Below, piece by piece: positions 16,577 through 25,267 of a stretch of DNA of 64,000 nt. Numbering within the stretch: position 1 is the stretch's first letter; every line of letters starts with the position of its first letter. This DNA is from Thermobifida alba (GTDB lineage Bacteria > Actinomycetota > Actinomycetes > Streptosporangiales > Streptosporangiaceae), in the NCBI RefSeq assembly GCF_023208015.1, contig NZ_CP051627.1, positions 1,798,001 to 1,862,000 on the forward strand, written 5' to 3'. Both the position numbers and the translations under genes were made by a program. Below the pieces are notes generated by a model that made no database searches, was not told the origin of the DNA, and saw nothing but the letters and a program-made list of their open reading frames with translations.

Positions 16577-17443
16577 ATGTCCGAAGCACAACTGATCACC
16601 GCCCTGCCCACCCCGTTCACCGCCGACGAACGGCTCGACACCGACGGCCTGATCGCCGTGGCGACCCGGATCTGCGACAGCGGTGTCGACGGAGTCTTCG
16701 CCGCGGGCACCACCGGCGAGTTCACCGCCCTGGACGACGACGAGCGCCTGACCGTGCTGCGCGTCGCCCTGGAGGTGTTCGGCCCCGACCGCACCTACGC
16801 GCACGTGGGCGCGGCCGCTCCGCGGCAGGCCGAGCGGCTCGCCCGCGCCGCCGTCGGGGCCGGGGCCCGCAAGGTTGCCGCCATCACCCCGTTCTACCTG
16901 CCCGCCCCCGAGGACGCGCTGCTGCGCTACTTCGAGCGGGTCGTCGCCGCCGCGGACGGCGCCCAGGTGTTCGCCTACCTGTTCCAGGCGCGCTCCACCA
17001 CCCCGGCCGCGCCGCCCGTGCTGCGCCGCCTCGCCGACGTCGGCGTGAGCGGCGTCAAGATCAGCGGGGAGAGCGACGAGTCCGTCGCGGCGTTCCTCGC
17101 CGAGGCGCCCGCGGGCTTCGCGTTCTTCTCCGGCAACGACGTCTCCTACGCCGAACTCGTCCGCTCCGGCGGCACGGGGGTGGTCTCGGGGGTCTCCTCG
17201 GTCTTCCCCGAGCCGTTCATCGCCCTGCGCGACGCCCTGCGCACCGGTGACGCTGCGGCCGCGGCCGCGGCGCAGCCCCTCGTGGAGCGGGCGGTCGCCG
17301 CGGTCAAGGCGGGCAACATCGCCCACCTCAAGGCCGGACTGGAGGTGCGGGGCCTGCCGGCGGGGCCGCCCCGGGTCAGCTGCGCGTCCGTCTCCGCCGC
17401 CGACCTCGCGGAACTGCGGGCAACCGCCGCGGCCGTGGCCTGA
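16577..17443 (+). CDS. Dihydrodipicolinate synthase/aldolase family protein
   Basis: Class I aldolase/lyase of the DapA superfamily, 288 residues. The GTTGEF loop is near residue 45. The Schiff-base Lys is in GVSGVKISGES near 158, and the proton-relay Tyr is probably in FAYLFQARS near 136, where the usual YNxP is replaced. It is probably not the lysine-pathway enzyme, because it lies between an acid-sugar transporter and a dihydroxyacetone-type kinase. A role as a 2-keto-3-deoxy sugar-acid aldolase giving pyruvate plus an aldehyde or ketone is inference. GAGGAG precedes the ATG. Confidence 0.85.
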   Translation: MSEAQLITALPTPFTADERLDTDGLIAVATRICDSGVDGVFAAGTTGEFTALDDDERLTVLRVALEVFGPDRTYAHVGAAAPRQAERLARAAVGAGARKVAAITPFYLPAPEDALLRYFERVVAAADGAQVFAYLFQARSTTPAAPPVLRRLADVGVSGVKISGESDESVAAFLAEAPAGFAFFSGNDVSYAELVRSGGTGVVSGVSSVFPEPFIALRDALRTGDAAAAAAAQPLVERAVAAVKAGNIAHLKAGLEVRGLPAGPPRVSCASVSAADLAELRATAAAVA

Positions 17444-17518
17444 GCCGCCCACGACGGACCGACCACCACCGGCGTGGCGGGCGGAGCGCCGTCCGCCACG
17501 CCCCCAGCGAGATAGCGA

Positions 17519-19234
17519 GTGAGCGACGTGGCACTGAAGAAGATCATCAACAACCCGGAGGACTTCGTCGACGAGGTGACCGAGTCGCTGCTGCTGGCCC
17601 ACCCCGACCGGCTGCGTGCGGCCTCGGCGGACCGGCGGGCGCTGGTCCGTGCGGACGCGCCCGTGCCTGGCCGGGTCGGGATCGTGACCGGTGGCGGCTC
17701 CGGCCACCTGCCCCTCTTCCTCGGCTACGTCGGTCAGGGCCTGGCCACCGGCGTCGCGGTCGGCAACGTGTTCTCCTCCCCCTCTGCCGAGCAGATCGCG
17801 GCGGCCACCCGCGCCTCCCACGGCGGGGCGGGCGTGCTCTACCTGTACGGCAACTACGGCGGCGACATCTACAACTTCGACCTGGCCGCCGACATCGTCG
17901 CCGCCGAGGGCATCGCCACGGCGACCGTGCTGGGCACCGACGACATCCTCTCGGCCCCGCGGGGCAAGGAGTCGACCCGGCGCGGGGTGGCCGGGCTGTT
18001 CTTCGCCTACAAGACCGCCGGCGCCGCCGCCGACCGCGGCGACGACCTGGCGGGCGTGCGGGAGATCGCCCAGCGCACCGTGGACGCCACCCGCACCATG
18101 GGGGTGGGCCTGTCCCCGACGATCCTGCCCGCCGCGGGCGAGCCCACCTTCACCCTCGCCGAGGGCGAGATGGAGGTCGGTATCGGCATCCACGGCGAGC
18201 CGGGCAGCCACCGGGGCCCGCTGGAAAGCGCCGACGAGATCACCGACCGGTTCCTCACCGAGATCCTCGCCGAACTGGACCCCGCCCCGGGGCAGCGGGT
18301 CGCGGTCCTGGTCAACGGGCTGGGCGCCACCCCGCTGGAGGAGCTCTACCTCATCTACCGGCGTGTCCACCACGTCCTCACCGAACGCGGGGTGACCATC
18401 CACCGCCGCTACATCGGCGAGTTCGCCACCAGCCTGGAGATGGCGGGGGCGTCCCTGTCGCTGCTGCTGCTCGACGACGAACTGGCCGAACTGCTGGACG
18501 CGCCCGCCGCCTCCCCGTTCTTCGCCCAGGGGCAGGTCGCACCGGTCGCGCCCGTCCCCGCCGCCGACATTCCCGTGGAACGGACGGACTCCTCCGGCGG
18601 GGCGCGGGTGCGGCGGACCGGCCGCACCAGCACTCTGCGCGCCCTGCTCGTCGACGCCCTGGCCGAGCTGCCCGCCCACGCCGAGGAGCTGCGTGCCCTG
18701 GACGCCCGCCTGGGCGACGGTGACCTGGGCATCACCGTCTCCACCGGCGCCACGGCGGTCCGCGAGGCCCTGCTGGGCCTGCCCGCGGACGTGCACGCGG
18801 CCGACCTGCTGCGGACGGCGGGGGTGGCGTTCGCCTCCGCCAACCCCTCCACGTTCGCCGCGCTGGTGGGCACCGGGCTGCTGCACGCCGCCGCCGAGAC
18901 CGACGACGTCGACGGGGTCACGGCGGCGGACGCCGCGCGGATCACCGAGGCCGTCGCCCACCGCGTCCAGGAGCGCGGCGGTGCCCGGCGCGGCGACAAG
19001 ACCTTCCTGGACGTGCTGCTGGCGGTGGCCGAGGCCCTGTCCGACACCACCGATGCACGCACGGCCGCCGAAGCCGCCGTCGCCGCAGCCGAACGCACCG
19101 TCTCCGAGACCCGGAACCTGGCCTCGGCCCGCGGCCGGGCCGCCTGGGTGGGGCAGCGCAGTGTCGGCGAACCCGACCCCGGCTCGGTGGCGGTGCTGCG
19201 CTTCCTGGAGGCCCTGCGCGACCGGATCGGCTGA
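17519..19234 (+). CDS. Dihydroxyacetone kinase family protein, DhaK-DhaL fusion
   Basis: ATP-dependent kinase for a short ketose or aldehyde, 571 residues. The DhaK domain (1-330) has GGGSGHLPLFLGYVG near 58, GNYGGDIYNFDLA near 117, and GIGIHGEPG, whose His225 would bind the substrate carbonyl covalently. The DhaL domain (360-571) has the metal-binding LGDGDLG near 393, NPSTFAALVGTGLLHAA and the closing GRAAWVGQRS. It is ATP-dependent because both domains are fused. The start is GTG. It probably phosphorylates the C3/C4 product of the aldolase upstream, such as glyceraldehyde, dihydroxyacetone or erythrulose; which one is unknown. Confidence 0.9.
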   Translation: MSDVALKKIINNPEDFVDEVTESLLLAHPDRLRAASADRRALVRADAPVPGRVGIVTGGGSGHLPLFLGYVGQGLATGVAVGNVFSSPSAEQIAAATRASHGGAGVLYLYGNYGGDIYNFDLAADIVAAEGIATATVLGTDDILSAPRGKESTRRGVAGLFFAYKTAGAAADRGDDLAGVREIAQRTVDATRTMGVGLSPTILPAAGEPTFTLAEGEMEVGIGIHGEPGSHRGPLESADEITDRFLTEILAELDPAPGQRVAVLVNGLGATPLEELYLIYRRVHHVLTERGVTIHRRYIGEFATSLEMAGASLSLLLLDDELAELLDAPAASPFFAQGQVAPVAPVPAADIPVERTDSSGGARVRRTGRTSTLRALLVDALAELPAHAEELRALDARLGDGDLGITVSTGATAVREALLGLPADVHAADLLRTAGVAFASANPSTFAALVGTGLLHAAAETDDVDGVTAADAARITEAVAHRVQERGGARRGDKTFLDVLLAVAEALSDTTDARTAAEAAVAAAERTVSETRNLASARGRAAWVGQRSVGEPDPGSVAVLRFLEALRDRIG

Positions 19235-19263
19235 CTCCTCACCGGGCCCTCCCCGGCCCCACC

Positions 19264-19309
19264 GGGAAGGGCCCGCCACGGCCGAAACCGGCCACGGCGG
19301 GTCCTTCCC
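19264..19309 (+). terminator. Hairpin terminator after dhaKL
   Basis: A 14-bp stem with one G-T pair (19264-19277 with 19296-19309) starting 30 bases after the kinase stop. It probably ends the GntR-led operon. Confidence 0.6.
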
Positions 19310-19357
19310 GGACAAGACAGCGCGGCAGGAACCGGCGGACGCGTAGGATCGACCCCC

Positions 19358-20032
19358 GTGGACACGGGCTCAGCGCACAGGATGGTCGCCCTCCCCGCCG
19401 GACGGGTGATGCTGTCGGACCGACGCACGCGGCGCAGGTGGCCGGTGGAACTCGCGCCCTACCGGATCTGCGTGGTCCCCGTCACCCAGCGACGGTACGC
19501 GCAGGTCACCGGGGAACAGCCGTGCGTCTCGCGGGGCGACCGACTGCCCGTGGAGAGCGTCTCCTGGTGGGACGCGGTCCGCTTCTGCAACGCCCTGTCC
19601 CGTGCCGAGGGGCTGACGCCCGTCTACCGCCTGGACGACGACGCCGAGGACGTCGCGTGGGATACCTCCGCCGACGGGTACCGGCTGCCGACCGAAGCCG
19701 AATGGGAGTACGCCTGCCGGGCCGGGACGAGCGGCCCGCGCTACGGCCCCCTCGACGAGATCGCCTGGTACCGCCGCAACTCCCGGGAGCGGATCCGCGA
19801 CGTGGGCGGCCGGCGGCCCAACGCGTGGGGCCTGCACGACATGCTGGGCAACGTCTGGGAATGGTGCTGGGACCGCTACGACCCCGAGGTCTACGGCGAC
19901 TACCGGGTGCTGCGCGGCGGCGGCTGGTTCGACGAGCACTGGAGCTGCCGGGTCTCGGTACGCCGCCGCAGCCACCCCACCTTCCGCACCGACGACGTCG
20001 GGTTCCGCGTCGCCCGCTCCGGCACCGGCTGA
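19358..20032 (+). CDS. FGE-like (SUMF1) domain protein without the catalytic Cys pair
   Basis: A 224-residue protein of the formylglycine-generating-enzyme fold. It has the typical strings LPTEAEWEYACRAG, GLHDMLGNVWEWCWDRYD, RVLRGGGWFDE and DDVGFRVA. In true FGEs a Cys pair sits in the segment before the closing GFR. Here that segment reads WSCRVSVRRRSHP, with one Cys displaced and Val at the second position, so copper-dependent formylglycine formation is unlikely. It is short for the family (about 300). It starts with GTG 19358; ATG 19382 is an alternative. No sulfatase gene is nearby. Confidence 0.78.
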   Translation: MDTGSAHRMVALPAGRVMLSDRRTRRRWPVELAPYRICVVPVTQRRYAQVTGEQPCVSRGDRLPVESVSWWDAVRFCNALSRAEGLTPVYRLDDDAEDVAWDTSADGYRLPTEAEWEYACRAGTSGPRYGPLDEIAWYRRNSRERIRDVGGRRPNAWGLHDMLGNVWEWCWDRYDPEVYGDYRVLRGGGWFDEHWSCRVSVRRRSHPTFRTDDVGFRVARSGTG

Positions 20033-20104
20033 GACGCGACAGTCCGCACCGGGCCCCGTTCCCGGTATGTGTCGCTGACGGGGAACACGGGAAGTGGGCC
20101 CGCC

Positions 20105-21637
20105 ATGACGACGCTGCCCGGAACCCACGAGTCGTACTGGATGGACACGGTCCCGCCCACGCCGCACCCCGCGCTCGACGGCGACGTGGAGGTCGACGTC
20201 GCGGTGGTCGGCGGCGGTATCGCCGGCCTCTGCACCGCCTGGGAACTGGCCCGTGAGGGGCGTTCCGTGGCGGTCCTGGAGGCCGACCGCGTGGCTGCCG
20301 GCACCACCGGCTACACCACGGCGAAACTGTCGGCGCTGCACGGCCTCGTCTACGCCCGGCTGCGCAGGACGCACGGTGTGGAGGGGGCGCGTCTGTACGC
20401 GCGCTCCCAGCAGGAGGCCGTCGAGCACGTCGCCGAGGTCTCCGCGGAGCTGGGCATCGACTGCGACCTGGAGCACGTGCCCGCCTACTCCTACGTGGAG
20501 TCCGCCGACCGCGTCGACCAGGTCCGTGCCGAGGTCGACGCGGCGCGTGAGGCCGGACTGCCCGCCTCCTTCACCACCGACACCGGACTGCCTTTCGACG
20601 TGGCGGGAGCGGTCCGGGTGACCGGGCAGGCCCAGTTCCACCCGCGCAAGTACCTGCTGGCGCTGGTCGCCGACCTCCTCGACCGTGGCGGGCAGGTCTA
20701 CGAACGTACCCGCGTGGTCGGCCTGGACGAGGGTTCCCCGTGCCGGGTCACCGCCGAGAACGGGGCGACGGTCACCGCCCGCGACATTGTCGTGGCCACC
20801 CACTACCCGGTGTTCGACCGGGCGCTGATGTTCTCCCGCCTGGAACCGCACCGCGAACTCGTGGTGGCGGGCCCGCTGCCCGCCGACCGGGCTCCCGGCG
20901 GCGCCTACCTCACCTCCGAGCAGAACACCCGCTCGGTGCGCACGGCCCCCCTCAACGGGGGGCGGCGGCTGCTCATCGTCACCGGGGAGGTGTTCAAGCC
21001 GGGCACCGGCGACACCGAGGAGAGCTATCTGCGGCTGGCCGAGTGGACCCGCGAGCGTTTCGGCGTCGAGGAGATCACCCACCGGTGGGCCGCCCAGGAC
21101 AACCACACCACCGACCGGGTGCCCTACGTCGGCCTGTTCCACCCGGGGACCCGGCACGTGTGGGTCGCCACCGGCTACGGGGCCTGGGGCATGAGCAACG
21201 GCGTCATGTCGGGCAGGCTGCTCGCTTCGCTCATCACCGGCGGTTCCGCGCCCTGGGCCGAGCTGTACGACCCGCGGCGGCTGCGGGGCCTGCGCGACGC
21301 CCCCGCGTTCTTCAAACTCCAGGCGTCGGTGGCCAGGCACTTCATCGGGGACCGGGTCGCCACCACGCACGTCGACTCGGTCGACGAGATCCCGCCGGGC
21401 AGCGGTGCCGTGGTACGGGTGCACGGGCGGCGCTGCGCCGTCTACCGCGACGACTCGGGCGACGTCCACGCGGTGTCGGCGCGCTGCACCCACCTGGGGT
21501 GCATCGTGGCCTTCAACGCCGCCGAGGAGGCGTGGGAGTGCCCCTGCCACGGTTCCCGCTTCGGTGTGGACGGTCGGGTCGTGCACGGTCCGGCCACCCG
21601 CCCGCTGGAGCCGGTCGACGTCGAGCGGCCCCGCTGA
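20105..21637 (+). CDS. FAD-dependent oxidoreductase with C-terminal Rieske domain
   Basis: A 510-residue fusion. The N-terminal DAO-type flavoprotein has the dinucleotide motif [18 protein letters not shown] near residues 32-49 and [26 protein letters not shown] segment near 360 contacts FAD. The C-terminal Rieske domain has the 2Fe-2S ligands in CTHLGC near 463 and CPCHGS near 481. It would oxidise an amine or other small substrate and pass electrons through the cluster. ATG 20105 is preferred to the upstream ATG at 20069, which adds 12 residues. It follows the FGE-like gene by 72 bases; a functional link is not evident. Confidence 0.88.
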   Translation: MTTLPGTHESYWMDTVPPTPHPALDGDVEVDVAVVGGGIAGLCTAWELAREGRSVAVLEADRVAAGTTGYTTAKLSALHGLVYARLRRTHGVEGARLYARSQQEAVEHVAEVSAELGIDCDLEHVPAYSYVESADRVDQVRAEVDAAREAGLPASFTTDTGLPFDVAGAVRVTGQAQFHPRKYLLALVADLLDRGGQVYERTRVVGLDEGSPCRVTAENGATVTARDIVVATHYPVFDRALMFSRLEPHRELVVAGPLPADRAPGGAYLTSEQNTRSVRTAPLNGGRRLLIVTGEVFKPGTGDTEESYLRLAEWTRERFGVEEITHRWAAQDNHTTDRVPYVGLFHPGTRHVWVATGYGAWGMSNGVMSGRLLASLITGGSAPWAELYDPRRLRGLRDAPAFFKLQASVARHFIGDRVATTHVDSVDEIPPGSGAVVRVHGRRCAVYRDDSGDVHAVSARCTHLGCIVAFNAAEEAWECPCHGSRFGVDGRVVHGPATRPLEPVDVERPR

Positions 21638-22325
21638 CCCGCTCCGAGCCGCGCGGCGGTCGGCCTCGGAGGCCGTTTGGTCCGCCTCGTCGACCGGCCG
21701 CACGTGTCCGACCGTGTGGCGGACCGCGCCGAGGTCCTTCCTCTTCCTGCGGAACGGCTACCGCGGGAGGAACCCGTTGCGCTCGTAGAACTCGCGGAAG
21801 CGGTGGGCCCGGCTCTCCTCCGGTCCCCTGCGGACCACGGGGTACCCCGTGGTCCGCAGGACCCGCGACTGGCCTTCCGCGAGGGCTTGTCCACGCCCTG
21901 GTGCTCAGGGTGGACGTGACGGGCAGGCCTTCCTCGGGCTCGGGGCTCCTGTCCCGTGGGGCTCCGTGGCGCGGGTTCGCGCAGGTTCACCCGGCTCCTC
22001 GCCCCCTCGGTCGGCCGCGGTGGACCTGTCCCGCAGGTCAGCAGAACCGTCGGAATACCCGTGGAGCACGAGGGCGGTGCAGGACGCCCGCCACGCGGCG
22101 GTCCGCGTCTTCCCGGTCGCCTTCCGTGTCGGCGGCGACGGCCCTTCCGGGCACCGGGACGAGCGCGCCGCGGAGGGCTCCACCGGGCTTCGCTTCCGGA
22201 CGGCTCGGGGAGTCGGCCGCGCAGAAGCGCAACGGGCCGCCGCGCCCCCGCGCGGCGGCCCGGGGAAGGCCGTGCCCTCCCCCGCGATCGGAGCGGTGGA
22301 AAGGGCACGGCCGTGGGGTGGAGGG
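21638..22325. other. Intergenic with a possible gene relic
   Basis: About 690 bases between convergent genes. On the minus strand, roughly 21905 down to 21757 reads as an open tail ending LRTTGYPVVRRG...RFREFYERNGFLPR and a stop. This looks protein-like but has no start and no recognised family, so it may be the end of a lost gene. The rest shows nothing beyond the hairpin at 22268-22312. Confidence 0.35.
22268..22312. terminator. Bidirectional hairpin between convergent genes
   Basis: Perfect 11-bp arms (22268-22278 and 22302-22312) separated by 23 bases, placed 14 bases beyond the stop of the minus-strand enolase-superfamily gene. It probably ends the five-gene minus-strand operon. Confidence 0.55.
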
Positions 22326-23405
22326 TCAGCCGATCGGGGCCAGGTCCGCCGCGAACTCCAGGCCGTGGCCCGGACCGGTCGCCGCGTTCGCCCACCCGGC
22401 GGTGATCTCCACCCCGCTGGGGCGGGCGAGCGCGCCCAGCGCGGCGAAGGAGGCCCGGTCGATGTCCTCGACCATCCCCGCCCGAGGCACGCACAGTGCC
22501 AGCTGCGTGGACAGTTCCGGCAGCAGGTGCGGTGCGACGGGCACGCTGTGCCGCGCCGCCAGCTCCGCGATCCGCAGGAACGGGGTGATGCCGCCCACCC
22601 GTACCGCGTTGGGTTGGGCGATGTCGCACACTCCCGCCTGCAGGGCCGCCTCGAACTCGGCGGTGGTGCGCAGGTTCTCCCCGATCGCGAACGGGATCGC
22701 GGTGCGTTCCCGCAGTCGCGCGTGCGCCGCCAGGTCGTCGGCGGGCAGCGGCTCCTCCACGAAGTACGGGTCGAACCGTTCCAGGGCGGCCAGCGCCCGG
22801 ACCGCCGTGGGCAGGTCCCAGCGCTGGTTGGCGTCGACCATGAGCAGCCGGTCGGGGCCGATCAGTTCCCGCACCGCCGCCACCCGTTCTAGGTCGCGGT
22901 CCAGCTCCGGTGAGCCCACCTTGATCTTGACCGCCCGGTGCCCGGCCGCCAGCCAGCCGCGCACCTGTTCCAGCAGCTCCTCCAGGGAGTAGTCGAGGTT
23001 GACCCCGCTGCCGTAGGCGGCCACGCGGTCGCGTCGCCGCCCGACGAGGTCGACCAGACTCACCCCGGCCGCCCGCGCGGTGAGGTCCCACAGCGCGATG
23101 TCCACCGCGGCGGCGGCCATCAGGGTCAACCCGCTGGTGCCCGCCTCACGCAGGTGCCAGCGCAGTTCGTCCCAGCGCGCCGGCGGGTTCACCTCGCGGC
23201 CCAGCAGCGCGGCCGGGCAGTCGTCGCGTAGCAGCGCCAGCACCGCGCCCGCGCCGATGAGCGGGGTCCAGGCGAATCCGGTGCCGACCTGCCCGGTGTC
23301 GGCGACCACCCGGACCACCACCACGTCGTTGCGGTCCACCCCGCCGTCCCAGGCCCGGTGCAGCGGCAGCCGGTGGGCCTCGGCGGTGATCTCGCTGATC
23401 CGCAT
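22326..23405 (-). CDS. Mandelate racemase/enolase superfamily, probable aldarate dehydratase
   Basis: A 359-residue enolase-superfamily enzyme. The catalytic Lys-x-Lys is in RAVKIKVG near residue 160. The Mg ligands are MVDANQ (Asp, about 191), FVEEP (Glu, about 217) and IGENL (Glu, about 243), and a His in VAPHLLPE lies near 296, which fits the mandelate-racemase subgroup. Because it is the last gene of an operon with KdgD, it probably dehydrates glucarate, galactarate or a related aldarate to 5-keto-4-deoxyglucarate. A lactone cycloisomerase of the same superfamily is the main alternative. The gap to KdgD is six bases. Confidence 0.87.
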   Translation of the reverse strand: MRISEITAEAHRLPLHRAWDGGVDRNDVVVVRVVADTGQVGTGFAWTPLIGAGAVLALLRDDCPAALLGREVNPPARWDELRWHLREAGTSGLTLMAAAAVDIALWDLTARAAGVSLVDLVGRRRDRVAAYGSGVNLDYSLEELLEQVRGWLAAGHRAVKIKVGSPELDRDLERVAAVRELIGPDRLLMVDANQRWDLPTAVRALAALERFDPYFVEEPLPADDLAAHARLRERTAIPFAIGENLRTTAEFEAALQAGVCDIAQPNAVRVGGITPFLRIAELAARHSVPVAPHLLPELSTQLALCVPRAGMVEDIDRASFAALGALARPSGVEITAGWANAATGPGHGLEFAADLAPIG

Positions 23406-23411
23406 GCCCGG

Positions 23412-24317
23412 TCAGTTCTCCTTGACCAGGGCCAGTCCGGTGTCGATGATCGCGCGCAGTTCGGCGAGGTCGGCCTCGTCGGGGTCGACGAACGGCGGCC
23501 GCACCCCGCCCACGTCGGCTCCGCGCAGCCGCGCCCCGGCCTTGACCAGGGAGACCGCGTATCCGGGGACGCGGTCGCGCAGCCGGACCAGCGGGTCGTA
23601 GAACTCGCGCAGCAGGGTGTCGGCGAGTTCCTCGCCCGCGTGGGCGGCCCGGTAGAACGCGGTGGCGACCTCCGGCGCGAACGCGAACGCGGCCGAGGAG
23701 TACAGCGGAACACCCACGCCGCGGTAGGCCTGGAAGGTCAGTTCGGCGGTGGGCAGGCCGTTGAAGAAGACGAAGTCGTCGCCGCGCTTCTTCCGCACGG
23801 CCAGCACGATCTGGTGCATCTGCCCCAGGTCGCCCACGCCGTCCTTGAAACCGACCACGGAGGGGATCTCGGCGAGTTCTGCGGCGCTGTCGGGGGTGAA
23901 CACCATCGTGCCGCGCTGGTAGACAATGATCGGGATGTCCACGGCGGAGGCGACGGTGCGCACGTAGTCGACCAGGCCGCGCTGGGGGGCGTTCACCAGG
24001 TAGGGGGGCAGCAGCAGGACGCCGTCGGCGCCCAGTTCGCGGGCTGCGGCGGCCTGTTCGATCGCGGTGCTCACGCTGCCGCCGGCGCCGGCGATGACCG
24101 GTACCCGGCCCGCGGTGACGGCGATCGCGCGCTCCACCACGCGGGCGTGCTCGGCAGCGGACAGGGCGTGGATCTCCCCGGTGCCGCAGGCCGCGAACAC
24201 GCCGCCCGCCCCGTGGTCGAGTCCGGAGGACACGTGCTGGTCGAACGCGGCCTCGTGGAACTCTCCCCGCTCGTCGAAGGGAGTGAGCGGGAAGAACAGG
24301 ATTCCGTTGAAGTCCAT
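23412..24317 (-). CDS. kdgD: 5-dehydro-4-deoxyglucarate dehydratase
   Basis: DapA-superfamily decarboxylating dehydratase, 301 residues, converting 5-keto-4-deoxy-D-glucarate to 2,5-dioxopentanoate plus CO2. Family-specific strings are present: GILFFPLTPFD at the N-terminus, GAGGVFAACGTGE near residue 37, LLLPPYLV near 98, IIVYQRG with the catalytic Tyr, VVGFKDGVGD with the Schiff-base Lys near 180, and FFNGLPTAEL. ATG 24317 with AAGGAG at good spacing is chosen over an in-frame ATG 30 bases upstream. Its product is the substrate of the dehydrogenase at 6547-8067. Confidence 0.92.
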   Translation of the reverse strand: MDFNGILFFPLTPFDERGEFHEAAFDQHVSSGLDHGAGGVFAACGTGEIHALSAAEHARVVERAIAVTAGRVPVIAGAGGSVSTAIEQAAAARELGADGVLLLPPYLVNAPQRGLVDYVRTVASAVDIPIIVYQRGTMVFTPDSAAELAEIPSVVGFKDGVGDLGQMHQIVLAVRKKRGDDFVFFNGLPTAELTFQAYRGVGVPLYSSAAFAFAPEVATAFYRAAHAGEELADTLLREFYDPLVRLRDRVPGYAVSLVKAGARLRGADVGGVRPPFVDPDEADLAELRAIIDTGLALVKEN

Positions 24318-24334
24318 GAGGGCTCCTTGGTCAT

Positions 24335-24359
24335 GGTCCGGAAACACGTTTTCCGGACC
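24335..24359. promoter_or_regulatory. Perfect inverted repeat upstream of kdgD
   Basis: Ten-base perfect arms (GGTCCGGAAA / TTTCCGGACC) around CACGT, in the 59-base gap between the isomerase gene and kdgD. The core GGAAA...TTTCC recalls the LacI-type sites but lacks the central AGCGCT, so it may be a second operator or an attenuating/terminating hairpin inside the operon. Confidence 0.5.
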
Positions 24360-24376
24360 GGTGGGGTGGGCAGGGT

Positions 24377-25267
24377 TCAGACGACGTACTGCACGTGGCG
24401 GCGGGCCACGGTGGCGATCACCGCGTCGCCGTCGGCGGCCCAGACGTCGGCGTTGAAGATCTCGACCTCGATGTCCCCGGTGTAGCCGGCCGCGTCCACG
24501 GCCCGGCGCAGTCCGCCGACGTCGGCGTAGCCGTCACCGACCATGCCGCGGCCCAGCAGCGCGTCGGCCGGGATCGGCAGCACCCAGTCGCACGCCTGGT
24601 AGATGACGGTGCGTTGGCCGGCGCGGGCGATCTGCTCGTACACCTGCGGGTCCCACCACACGTGGTAGGAGTCCACGACCACGCCCACCTCGTCGGGGGC
24701 GAAGCGTTCGGCGATGTCCAGGGCCTGGCCGAGGGTGGACAGCACCGCGCGGTCGGCGCAGAACATGGGGTGCAGCGGCTCCAAACCGAGGCGTACGCCG
24801 CGTTCGGCTGCGTAGGGGACGAGTTCGGCGAGGGCGTCGACCACCCGCGCACGCGCGCCTGCCAGGTCCCGTTCGCCCTCCCGGAGTCCGCCCACGACCA
24901 TCACAAGGGAGGGGGCTCCCAGTTCGGCGGCCTCGTCGATGGCTCGCCGGTTGTCGTCCAGGGCGACACTCCGGTCGGGGTCGGTCAGGAATCCGGCGCG
25001 GCAGTAGGAGGAGACGCGCAGCCCCGAGTCGCGGAGCAGTCGGGCGGCGGCGGCCAGTCCCATTTCGGCGACCGGTTCGCGCCACGGGCCGATCGCGGGG
25101 ATGCCGGCGCGCCGGCATCCCTCGACGGCCTCGGCCAGGCTCCACCGTTTGACCGTGGCCTGGTTGAGGGACAGGCGTGCCAGTCGGGGGTCTCCCGGTC
25201 GGGGGGTGGGCACGGCCGCGGGCTTCCCGGACGGGACGTCGACGGCGGTTGTGGCGGTCTCGGTCAC
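24377..25267 (-). CDS. Sugar phosphate isomerase/epimerase family (xylose isomerase-like TIM barrel)
   Basis: A 296-residue TIM-barrel protein of the AP-endonuclease-2/IolE-like family. Metal-ligand segments expected in the fold are seen: LGLEPLHPMF (Glu, about 165), VVVDSYHVWWDP (Asp and His, about 197-200) and the C-terminal Glu in DIEVEIFN. The start is GTG 25267, in a GTGA overlap with the upstream DUF993 gene. Relatives isomerise or epimerise free keto-sugars or inosose. The exact substrate is unknown; it forms a fixed set with DUF993 and a Gfo/Idh enzyme. Confidence 0.86.
   Translation of the reverse strand: MTETATTAVDVPSGKPAAVPTPRPGDPRLARLSLNQATVKRWSLAEAVEGCRRAGIPAIGPWREPVAEMGLAAAARLLRDSGLRVSSYCRAGFLTDPDRSVALDDNRRAIDEAAELGAPSLVMVVGGLREGERDLAGARARVVDALAELVPYAAERGVRLGLEPLHPMFCADRAVLSTLGQALDIAERFAPDEVGVVVDSYHVWWDPQVYEQIARAGQRTVIYQACDWVLPIPADALLGRGMVGDGYADVGGLRRAVDAAGYTGDIEVEIFNADVWAADGDAVIATVARRHVQYVV

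Noticed and set aside
15566-19315. A 1249-codon minus-strand frame opposite tctA, dapA and dhaKL
   Set aside because: Gly/Arg/Asp/Gln-rich without domains; the plus-strand genes have full family motifs.
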